Source of the DNA: Luidia sarsii
Taxonomy: Eukaryota; Echinodermata; Asteroidea; Paxillosida; Luidiidae
Reading direction: 5' to 3'
DNA length: 64,000 bases
NCBI GenBank assembly: GCA_949987565.1
Contig: OX465110.1
Span: 18,757,139 to 18,821,138, forward strand
Shown: positions 27,365-38,683 of the stretch, one piece after another
Layout of the letters: the number at the start of each line of letters is the position of its first letter
Numbering within the stretch: position 1 is the stretch's first letter
The notes under the pieces: model-generated
Told to the model about the DNA's origin: nothing
The model's database searches: none
What the model saw: the letters and a program-made list of their open reading frames with translations, nothing else
Translations under genes and position numbers: made by a program

Positions 27365-27619
27365 TGTGACCCGGCACAGCATAATGAAGAATAACCCCCA
27401 CTTTTGAGATTCTGAGATGTTCGAATGATGTGAAAGAGTATACCATTAGCTTTCAAATGATATTAAAATATAATATCCTCTAATACTTAAAATTTCCGAA
27501 AATACAAAAAAAAAGAAAATTGATTTGTAATCGAAATGTGAAGATACTTTAACTTCAGGCGTTGTTTACTCAAAAAGTGTTTTGGTGGGATATTCCTCAT
27601 GTCGTTGTGCAGGGTCACA
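27365..27619. mobile_element. terminal-inverted-repeat element, family C copy 2
   Basis: The same ends as 24765-25237 (TGTGACCCGGCACAGC; right end GTTGTGCAGGGTCACA). 255 bp, with an internal deletion relative to copy 1. Confidence 0.8.
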
Positions 27620-29794
27620 TTTTGCTGCAACTTTGCAACTATCTTTCAATTGATTCTGTGTAATCTTTCATCGGAATAGCCTATCATTGTTTAAAATTAT
27701 CTTCATTTTCTATAGGCCTATGTTTTACCCGTCCTGTTCCCTGTATCTATGATTTAATTGATGTTGTCTTTTCGTGTTTTTATTTTGACGTATTTTTTCT
27801 ATTTTGTTTTTATAGTTGTGTATTCATCCCATTTTGTAGTTATGATATATACCAATACTGTACATCATCTTTTTTTTACTGCAATTTGGCCTTTGACCAG
27901 AGAGAAAACTAAATAAATCAAATCAAATCAAATCAATTAAATCTACTGTCAGAAGGCATATGGGGATGTTTATGCTTGGACGTATATAGGCCTATACGGT
28001 AGAGCGGATGAGCCTATACTTGTAGGCCTATTCATCATCCCAAAGGAATGTTACCTGAATGCGTCTGAGACCAATGTTTCGAGGGCTGACATCACTGAAG
28101 TGTCGATTGTTGTTGAAGGCTGAGACGAGGGAACACAAAAACGGGCTCACGAGGAAACCGAGAACAATTGCATGGGGTCGGTAATAACTGGATGGCGGAA
28201 GTCTATCCGGAAATATTCGTGCATAAGTTTGGGCTTGTGCTGCTATTATATGTCTACGGGAGTACGGCCGGCGTAACCACGTTTGGTCACCAACGTACAC
28301 GATGAGCCTAAGATTCAACGAAAAACTACCCCGAGACACTTATGAAAACCATTTTCGCACTTCAGTTTTCCTTTGACGTGCCGGCCTTCGAATCAGCCCA
28401 CTGTTGTGTGAAAGGCAATTGAAGAAAAATAATGATAACATCTAGGATTCAATCAATGAAAGTTAATTAACATAGGGCATACCTGCCTCTTAAAAAAAAA
28501 CCTTCAATGAAGTTCTGAGGGCCAGACGTCTCAATCTCTAGCATGACGTTTCCCAAAGACGGGAAGCGGGTCGCGTCATATGATGTCTCAACAGGTTTGA
28601 CTCAAATTGACTGCATGAGTAATGAATTGCTTCTATAATTGTTTCTTCGATATACAAAACAAGGTAGGCCTACGGTAGGCCCTACATGACTTTTGCATAC
28701 AAACATGCGACAAACTGCGTTACTATGAAAAAAATACCCAAAAGCAAACTCTCAAAACTTTCGATTTTTTTAGGGGGTCAGTATTTTGCAGGCAAAAGTA
28801 TTGTGGTATTAATTCTTGGGTTTCAGGAAACGGATTGCAAAAATCTGCTGCTCGCTTTCGATGAAGCCTTGGAAAATTTACCAGTACACCTGATGTAATG
28901 GTATCTTGTACTCGGGGCGTCCCCTCAGCGTTACCCGGTCCGCGGGTGGCAAATCCGGAGCCTTTAGTTTGGCCATGGAGGAAGGAAAATAGAGGTTTGG
29001 CACTTTTTTGGCAGGGTGCCAGGTTTGGGCGCTCCCGCACCCCCCCCCCCCACGACACCCCCACGTCTTAATTGACAACACGATCGAGCCATCGTTGAAT
29101 GAAGAAAACGTTTGTTTTGTCTCTTGTCTTCGTGACACCCTGCATTTTATGGTACAGTGTACTGTACACATATGTACACATGTATATGTGTACATATCTA
29201 AATGACATATCAGTGAATTGCACTGTAAACATCTGACAAAATCTCGCTGTTAAGTGTATATTTTGTTTAGGGTTGTCGGAGGAACGGGTTTTGTTACTGA
29301 AAAGTCCCTTCAGCAACGAATACGGATCGATTTAGTACGAGGCCTTTCGCCTGCTCGTAAGTCCAGCATGGGCCATATATAGGACTACTCTTGTTTATAA
29401 ATATCGTTTTTATCAAACAAGTATCATAAGTATTATCATGCAAACTTCAGGGTTACTTGAAATAATTCCCTATAGTTTCACAGAATTCGATAGAAATGAG
29501 TTTATTATTATTTACTTGCGTGTATTTTTATCCTGCGTCATCATTAGGCCTATCCCTGGCGCACGTGATGTTTCGCAATTCAGGAAACATACTTTCTGAA
29601 GTCGAACAATTATAGGCCCTACGGCTACAGTACTAGCTGATGCTTGACAATGTTTATGTGATACGCGCGCAGCCGTAGTCCAACGATTGCATTGAAATAA
29701 GGATTACAAGGAAATGAATATAGCCCACAACAAACGCATAAAGCATCTTTTATAAAGCGTAACAATAATTGGGGTGCGCGCGCATTGGCTCTGA

Positions 29795-29960
29795 GCATGT
29801 CTGACGTCAATGACCACGTGATATTTATTTCCTAAGCAGCGCGCACGTAAATGCAAATGAACCGAAAATATTTCGCCATCGACCAATGAGAATCGCGAAC
29901 GATGACGTAAACCTTTGCCTCCGCCGCACCCTCGCGAATGATCCAATGAGAATCTGCCCG
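29795..29960 (+). promoter_or_regulatory. putative NFAT5 promoter region
   Basis: CRE palindrome TGACGTCA at 29802-29809, E-box CACGTG at 29815-29820, a second CRE-like TGACGTAA at 29903-29910, and two copies of CCAATGAGAATC starting at 29883 and 29943, exactly 60 bp apart. This dense set lies 130-300 bp before the proposed start codon. The binding factors are inferred from the consensus sites only. Confidence 0.5.
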
Positions 29961-30092
29961 CAGACCTCAGTTTTCGTTTCTGCATCTTGCTGGCCGGACG
30001 TGTTCGTGGAACTGTCAGCGTTTTCACAAGTTCAACATTTGCGTCAGCTTTCCAGATATTTCTACTTAAATCAAAGCACCAGCTCCCATACT

Positions 30093-33000
30093 ATGCCGAT
30101 GATTTCTGTGGAGACATTAGGGTTGGACATCTCTCAGTTAGGAGACTTAAATTCCTTCGAAAACTCGTCAAAAGGTGCGTGGTAATTTTAGTGTTCAGTC
30201 GCTTTTTTTCAGAACCGTAATAAAGAAATGTTAATCCTTTGACAAGGGTGAAAGGAAGAACAAATGCAGCCGAGAATTTTCAGTTTTTAGTTTATTCTCA
30301 GTTTGTTTCATTGCAAATTGTTAGCCTGAAGGACTTGGAGACAAATGTTATGCTGGTAGGGAAAATTATGTTCCTGTAGACAAAGAATGTGCTTTAATTT
30401 TGATGCAAGCGGCGGGAAAAACATGGATTGCAACGCGCCACAGCAATGGCGCCGAAAAACGGCCAGTGGGCGTGGCCTAATGGGCCGTCTGCTATGCTAA
30501 TGAGCGGTTACTAGGCAGTGGCCAATCACAGTCGAAGGAATTTTTCCGAGGTGCCTGCCAGCTAATTGTGTGGCAACAAACAGCCGCCACCAGGAAATGA
30601 TTGACAACTTCACCCATGGCCATGCCGTCTGATTTTCTAACAATTTCATCAGGCCTGGACCCAATGAAGTAATTTACGTTGGTTGGCATTTGTGTATGCA
30701 AGAATTTGAAAGGCTTTATTTCATTCATGACTACTTTAGTCATTCATGACTACTTTAGTCTAGAGCCCCTACACAACATTGGTAAGATCGAAAAACAAAT
30801 GTTAACAGATTTACATGAAAATTGAAAACTTCTACTGACTGTTTGAAGATGGTTATGGTAGATGTAGAAAGCTCGCACTGAAATATTTCTGTTTAAACTT
30901 TAAATTAAATTAAAGTAAAAATATATGCTGTATTTTTGGAGAAAAGGGTAAACAAATACGACCCACCCCCTTGATCTAAATTTTTTTTCCGCAATGATAA
31001 GTTGAATGCTGCATTTTCGCTTCAAAACAAATACAGCGGTTTTTCACTATTTTCTCACTCTGTTGGCAGATTGAGCTGAAATTTTCCCAGACAACGTATG
31101 GATACTATTCTTTGACCTCAACCAATGTTGTGTTATTCCTTTAAAATGCAATCATTATGTCAAAATTCTAATGCTAAGCTATTCTTGTTTTCTTTCTGTT
31201 TAGGTTTTTCTTTGGTTTTGGAGAGCAATCAACAAACTGGAACAAATTTCCCTTCGGTGAATTCAGGTAGGCAGTTGATGAAGTAATGATCAGTTTTCCC
31301 TAACTATTTATGTTGTTTTATGTACTTAACTGCATTTGAAAAAAGCCGTTATCCACATAAAAAATGTACGTATGTGGTGTTCACCTGTTGGTTTGTTGTA
31401 AAGGTTTCTTTTACATAGTGTACACAACTCAATATTTGCTAACAGTAACATGACGTGAAAGCTCATCGAAATAGTCTTTCTTCTTTGATAATGAAACTTT
31501 AACTCTTGTGTCATTTTCAAGTGAATGTTTATGCATGATTTGCATGATGTCATAAAATCTTATTTAAGCCTGATCTATACCTACTCCGAAAATAATGCAT
31601 AGGCCTACATAGGCTTTTAACATTTTTGTTACATAATTTTCTCTTGCAATTTGACAGTTCCTCATACTGTAAAAACTCCCAGGGAAAAAAAAAATGCCAG
31701 TCACAGAGGTCATGGTGGCAAATTACTCAGCAAAAAACCTGTGCCAACTATTTCCTTGTTCGATTATTGCAAAATGCAATTTCTCTCCAAACACCAAATC
31801 CTAGTCTTTATTCAAATTATTGAAAGCCTTTTTAAGTTGCATGTTCATGTTAATGTATTAAGCTGTGATAATACTGTATTGATTTTGCTAATAAAAAAAT
31901 GTATGAGTAAAACGTAATGAAAACTGTGACTTTTATTGAGTGTTGAGTGAAAAATGCAAATGTAATGGTTTTGGTTTGCCTGTATGGGAAGCAAAAAGCA
32001 AACTGATTTGATGTTGATGCTTTTGGAATGATTTGTATTGATCGTAGCACTTGTGTAAACACATTTTCGAATTTACAATGTGTCTGATCGGGATATGGTC
32101 TGAAAGAAAATGTAAATTTGGATGGACCGGAAGCAACAAAACCAATGACCTTTGCATTTGTATCGTGTGTGGTGCATTCACCCTTAGAGGTAACCTGCAG
32201 GAAATCTTGGAATTTAAAGGACCCAACCTGATAGTATCTGCCTTTATATCTGAATTTTGTGAAATATCCAGATCTTACTATGAACGAGGCAACCACAGAC
32301 CTATCCTCTATGAAGTCAGAAACTGCAAACTTGGCACAATGTCAAGAATTTAACCCATTCTTGTCAAGCGACAAGGTAAGTGAGGGCCTGGCATTGTTCA
32401 TGGTCTGCCCGATGGCTCCGGATTGCGAGTCTGATGTGATGGGTGTCCCAGAAGCAAGCTCGTGTTCGGCCTCGCCAATGTCCACTTGTTCCTCAAGTGG
32501 ACCAGCCAGCCCATTCAGCCTGGACAGTATCAGCACGGCTTCGTCCCCCATTGTCGAAGGCACAGACCACCTTGGCTTTGACGAAGACACGATCAGCTCT
32601 CTGGCGTCACTCCTGGAGGACGATGTCAATAACAACGACCCAGGCTTCTGGGAGGAGGAGCCCAAGAGGAAAGCGCGGCGGACTTCATTTTCCAACTTGT
32701 CACCGGGCACGGTGGCCCAGGTGCCAAGGAGTCCAGTGGAAGGGTTCGACTTTGGACTTGCTGTATCTGATACCAGTTTCATGTGCACAAACTTCAACCT
32801 TGAAGGTGCTTCTACAGAAAAAGGGATTCCGTCTGTACCAGTCTCAACCAGGTACAGTTAAGATGTCCATCCTCGGGCCCATTCATTCTTTGAAAAGATT
32901 CACATGTGACACTTCGGTAGAAAGTCACATGTGGATCTTTGTACTTAACTTAATTAACCACCTCTTTCCCCCTCTCTTCCAGGAAAAACCCAATAACAAC

Positions 33001-36000
33001 CAGAATCAACATGACATTAAACAACATTTTTGATCCCTTTATCAGCCCCAAACAGCCCACACAGCGGAAATCGTCGAAGTCGAAACCCCCCAGTTTGAAC
33101 CTTCCCTTCCCATGCAAGGATGGAGGAGCAGAGCTGTCCATCCTGGTGCAGCCAGAGAAGCACCACAGAGCGAGGTATCTCACAGAGGGCAGCCGTGGCA
33201 GCGTCAAAGATGAAACCCAGCAAGCATTTCCCTCCTTGAAAGTGAGTATATGTGGAACCCCTTAACCCATTGGTGGTTTCTGAGTGTTGGGGATCATGCC
33301 ACACAATTGATTGAATCTGAGCTGATTGCGGTTTCATTTCTCTTGTCTATTCCATAGCTTGAAGGTGTGAACGAAGCTGTGATGTTGCACGTGTTTGTTG
33401 CCTCAGACCAGGGCAAAATCAAACCGCACGGCTACTACCAGGCCTGCAAGGTGACTGGCAGGAACACCACTCCCTGCAAGGAACTAGATGTCGACGGAAC
33501 CACTGTCATTGAGATTCCCTGGGAATGCAGTGGCAAAATGGAGATGAGGTGAGATTTGTACTTTTCAGTGAGATGCTTTAAGTCTAACTAACCAGCACAC
33601 CATTAGTTTGTCTAGAGAACTTACTATCAATAAACAATAATTTTTGTCTGGAATTTTTTTTTTAGTGTTGACTGTGTTGGCATCCTCAAGCTCCGAAATG
33701 CAGATGTTGAGCAGAGGATAGGATTGGCACGCTCCAAGAGAAAAAGCACCACTGTCCGTCTTGTGTTCAGGGTCTTCTTGAAGAAGCTGGATGGTTCTTT
33801 GGTCACGCTGCAGCAAATTTCATCTCCCATCTGTTGCAGTAAGTATCTTCTGTTGACCATAATTGAAACAAATGAAGCTCCAGTGATTTTAAGTATAGCG
33901 GTGACACTTGATGAATACCTTCTCATTCTAAGCTACTTAATTTCATTTCACCATCAGCTCAGCCACTGGGGCACCCAGAGATCGTGAAGAAGAGCTTGAC
34001 ATCATGCTCTGTGAAGGGAGACGAGGAGCTGTTCATCATTGGCAAGAACTTCATTGCCAAGCACACGAAGGTGAAGCTCCAAGAACTGTGCCCACTTGGC
34101 AAGGTCCTCTGGGAAGGCAACTGTGAGATCGACAGGACTCTCTTCCACAATGTAAGGATGTCACCGTTTCATCTTGATAGCTACCTTCAGTTCACTGACT
34201 TACATTATTTTCAGTAGTGCATAGACTTAAAGATCAAAAATCCTAATTTCCCATTTAATTTATTTTTCTCACAGACTCACATTGTGTGCAAGATTCCACC
34301 ATACAAATCTCTGAATGTTGACAGACCGAAAGAGGTCTATCTGGTTGTCACGAGTGGAGCAAATAAAGCGAGTGAACTGTATGCTCACCCCTTTAACTAC
34401 ACGCCATTGAGTGGTAAGTAGCAGCATCTGTGCTGTGCTTGGATGGCAGAAAATTGTGATGGTCGTATCAGAAACTTTCGCTTGTGTCATGTTCTTAAAC
34501 GTCAGCCATGCATCTCCAGAAGAAAAAATGCATTTGATACCGTCAATATTGTCCCAATAGAAAGGAATTAGCTTTTTGGAATATTGAAAATTCAAATGGA
34601 ATGAGTATAGGGTTCACATATTGTGTTTGTTTGCAATTTCTTATTTTATTTTAGTTTTTCACAAATTGCTTGGATTGTCAAAGAATGAAACACAAATTTA
34701 CTTCCATGTATTCAAAATGAAACAGAGAATTTGCTTAAAGTCTGCAGATTCTACATAGGAGATGCATGGGACACAAAAAGTGGAAATTTCTCGGATTTGC
34801 AAGAAGCATATATTGCATTTCCAGCACTAAAAAATAAACATTTTGGATATATGTGGAAATAAAAAGATTGGTAATCAATGCAGCATTGTAATTGTAAAAT
34901 AAAACCTCAATATGTTTTTGGCGCTATAGAAAATAAAAAGATAACTAACTCAAAGAAATGAATGTAAAATGAAAACAATGGAAGTGCTGGAGTTGGGATT
35001 TATGCATTAATTTTTCTGAAAAGCCATGAAGTAACAAAGCAGAATGACAAATTTGCGAAGGGGAAGATATGACACTTAAAACTTTCCAGTTGACTTGTAT
35101 TAAATAAAGGAAGGAACTTGCAGATAAAATGTATGGGATAGTTGATTTGCACTGAAAGAAAAAACCACTGATCTACGGAAATGATGCCAGTGAAAATGCA
35201 TTTGTAAACAGACCTGTCCATGGCAATGCTGCAATATGCAGTTAAACTTAACTTCTGCTTTGTTGTGCAGTGGACTGAACTTGTAAATCCAATACGGCCT
35301 TATTTTGAATGCATTTAAGTTTAAAGTGTTGCACATCCACCGTTTCCTATATCTGAACATCAGTGTTCTGGCAAGTATTGGCAAACAGTGAACAATCTAC
35401 AGAAATTACAGAGATTACAGAGATTATGAAATTGAAAATGTTCAAGATGAAGCAGTTGGTGTGTAAACACTTTGTTTTCCTTTCATTGCTTAAAGGTGAT
35501 CAATGTCAAACCAGTGAAATACTGATATAAATAGAAAGAGAAACTTCAGTTCGAGAAAAATTATTCACCCAAACTTGACCTGAGTCAAACAGACATTTGC
35601 TTTTCAGGCATTTGCTTTGTGTTCATTTGAAATTATCAGAAGGAAAAAATAAATGAAAACTTTTGTCAAGAATTATTTATGGAAATTATGGTGTTGACAT
35701 TGATCACTTGGGGAGAAATCGGACCCGATGGAAAATGTTTTGCAGACCATGGCATACACTTGTAGGCTCTTTTTTGAAGTACTGGGGAGAAATAACAGTT
35801 TAAACGAGTGAGCTTGCTGAAAATACTTCTGATTTGGAAAACACATTTTTTTTGGGTGGGGGGGTTTTCAGGCTAAATTAATTTGACTGGATTTTTCAGT
35901 GGAAATGTAAAAGCTTTTTGAATCAAAATTAATTAGAATACGTTCATGAATTACGCTTAAAAAAACAAATCTGGGTTTGTTTGTGTTTTTTTTCCTTCAT

Positions 36001-38683
36001 AATTGATATATATTTTTTGTTTAGATATGTCTGCAAAACATTTTTCATGTTAGAATTGTGCTCATTGCCCAAAGTTTGTTCCCATGTAGTTGTCCTGGGG
36101 TTGGGCTACTGTGAATAGGGGGGTGGGTTTTATTCATCAAATGAACTCTGCTCTTCCCTTCAGATTTGTTTGCCCTTGCGGCTTAAAGCACGCATTGTGC
36201 TGTGCTTCACATAGCACTTGGCTGCGGCGTTAACTAGCTGTTAACGTTCATCCAGGCCCACAGTTGGATCACGGCTCAACAGTACAGTACAGTCAAATAT
36301 CTTTGGTTATTCTTACTGAAACCTATGCTTGGGGTCGCTGACAAAAGCAAAAGAAAGAACTTAGTGCTGATGGTAGTTGCTGAACATTGTCCCGTGTTTT
36401 TTATTGTTTGTAAAGAGCTCTTATGAAGTGCAATTAACGTAACATATTTAACCGTGTTCATGACTACAGTTTTACCTTGGAGACAACATCAGCATTAAAT
36501 TTTTGTTTTGCTTAGCTACCCAAACAAAGGTCGATGTATTGAAATACTATTCAAACTACTTTTGAAGAAAAATGGCTTGAAGTAGTTTCAAATTCAACTG
36601 AGAAAAATGAAGAAACTGAAAAAGTCCAAAAGGATTGAAGATGAAAGAAAACGACATTGCAATATTGGAAGGGCTTCATGTGGATCTATGATCAAGACTA
36701 TACCTGTGAAAACGTGTTGGACGGAAGGACTCTTTTTGTGAGCATAACTGTAGCAAAGTTACAGTGCTATAATACAGAACATTTTTTGTGGTCATTTTTT
36801 TTTTTTTTTTTTTTTTTGCAATTCGAGGGGCTTGTAGGAGTGCAGAGACTAGTGACGAATGTTAATGCAAAAGATTTGTTTAGCTTTCAGATCCTGAGAT
36901 GTCTGATCCTCGACATAACATAACTTTATCCAACAGGTTCTATTCAAGACAACAGATGCTACCCACCGTTCTTTACTTTCCTCTTTGACCATGACAAACC
37001 AGCCAACCAAAGCAAAATCCAAAAACCATCTGAGAAAAAAAAAACACACTTGAAACTATCACAAAAATCAGGGCAATAAAATATTGATTTAGAGTTTCTT
37101 CACACTTTAAATTGTCCCCGTATTACTGAAAAATAATGTAATTTGAATCATGAGGCTTATTTGGTTATTTTGGTAACAATGTTAATTTTGTTACAACGTT
37201 TTTACAGTAGTTTTTTTTATAGTAATGACATTTGAGGGAAATATGCTTCATGATTTGAATTTCTCCCCCTGTGCCCTACATCAGCTGCAGTCGATCGTTG
37301 CACCTTGTGAGAAGAAAATTGAACATTTACTACTGCTTTAAGTCCAGAGTCCCCAAAAAAATCCTTGCCGCTATTTGATGCAAGAACCTGTTTGTAATAC
37401 CTGTAGGTAATGTGATTTTTTTTATGAATCACACAAAATATAAAAAAAATTGAAACACAATTTTTAAAACATACAAGTTTGTGCACGATGCTTGTGGCAG
37501 ATGGATGGCTCCCCTCACTCACTTGTACTCACTTGGGTTCAGAAAGAGGATGTTGCTTTTGGACAGTATTTGAATCACACATTTGGTTTTGTTTTGGTGA
37601 CTTGACGTGACTGGTCCTCCCTCTTTGTTTCCTTCTCATGGACAAGCCGAGCACTCCTACCTTGCTAATGCTATTCATTCCCACCTTTTCACACAGGAGC
37701 TGAGAGAGAGCCAGAGAATATTCCCGTAAATTCTCCCCTGAGCAATCAAACCGGTGAGTGGCCCTTTGTACCTATATTCTGAAGAACAAATTTAAAAAGA
37801 AAAGTGTTGAAATGAGATTGCATATTGTGAACAATTTACATGATAAGTTCCACAGATAAGAGATTAATAGGCAAGTATTTTGTTTTGTGTTGTTCCTCTC
37901 AGTGACCAGCTTACTGGAGCCAAGCGATCCTTCTCCGGTCCCCCTGAAGATGGAGCCCATGCCCCAGAATAGCATGCTTCCAGCCGCCAGTAAGATTGAT
38001 GCGCGCACAAGCTTTGCTGACACCCTGAAAGCAGCTGCACAGTTGGAGCTGAGTAGTCCCGGCCTTCTCGCCAAGTTGGCCCTCAACGAGCCAGGCGTTT
38101 CAAATCTCTTAGGTACGGTATTCACGTTTTTCCCCTCTCCTCCCCTAGCCTAGAGTGCTCGGCCAGGTTGTTAGTTGAGGCATCCTGCTCATCAACTTCA
38201 CATGAACTAATGGTCCATTAATTTAATCATATTTTTCTAGGATTGATAACGGCATGGACTGGCACAGCACCATTGGTCACGGATCTGAATAAACTGCTTA
38301 TCGAGTTAGGCATTGTTGATGTTAGAGAGGCTAATAGACAAGCTGAGGTGTGCATGGACAGTGAGACAAGTGGGTTGGTTGTAGGAGATACCATTCTAAT
38401 GGCAGCACCGCTGATTGATGACATTGACTACGTGAAGTTGTGGAAGAACCAAGGAATCCAGTATGGGAGTGTTGCCTCTGCAACCTTGGATGATGGTATG
38501 ATAAAATAGTGTGTCAGAGCAGGACTTGAACATGTATTAATAAGTCATTCCCCTCATTTGCAGGATTTGATCCATTTTATTGTAGCTGTTCCTGTTCCAT
38601 CAAACTCAACAGTGACCCCAAACCACCTGGAATCCCCCCAGTGTATTGAAAATGTTACCAATCAATTTACCCTTTTTCCCTGA
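30093..38683 (+). CDS. NFAT5: NFAT5/TonEBP-type Rel-homology transcription factor
   Basis: By family, the osmotic-stress NFAT that binds DNA as a dimer without calcineurin control. Coding exons: 30093-30174, 31204-31266, 32272-32851, 32983-33241, 33358-33548, 33666-33838, 33958-34151, 34275-34413, 37697-37753, 37903-38112, 38241-38495, 38586-38683. Phases close, giving about 766 aa. Residues 49-241 are serine-rich with KRKARR (180-185) as a likely nuclear signal. The Rel-homology domain covers about 285-450, with the base-contact loop [11 protein letters not shown] at 304-314, and the IPT domain about 450-560. [19 protein letters not shown] marks the NFAT5 rather than the NFATc branch. The rest (560-766) is novel and lacks the long glutamine-rich activator of vertebrates. 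A perfect donor, AAG|GTAAGT at 32376, inside the third exon suggests an alternative form. The last exon and the first ATG are the least certain parts. Confidence 0.9.
30766..31140. mobile_element. inverted-repeat element, family D copy 1
   Basis: It starts CCCCTACACAACATTGGTAA and ends ACCAATGTTGTG, inside NFAT5 intron 1. Shared internal words (GTTTGAAGATGGTTAT, CTCGCACTGAAAT, GATTGAGCTGAAATTTTC) link it to 53103-53442. Non-coding. Confidence 0.75.

Larger units (their letters stand above)
22758..29790. other. gene-poor intergenic region upstream of NFAT5
   Basis: No exon that I can defend. It contains the two family C elements, the palindrome cluster and the Penelope-end foldback listed separately. 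There is also a degenerate Penelope-end motif near 28520-28565 and, at 29170-29197, a 12-bp inverted repeat (ATATGTACACAT) with a 4-nt loop. Open frames near 23017-23337 and 28028-28339 (minus) resemble nothing I know. Confidence 0.45.

Noticed and set aside
31657..31917. Extra NFAT5 exon after acceptor TTTGACAG
   Set aside because: Acceptor phase fits (phase 1), but no good donor follows before the frame ends and there is no similarity; a rare alternative exon remains possible.
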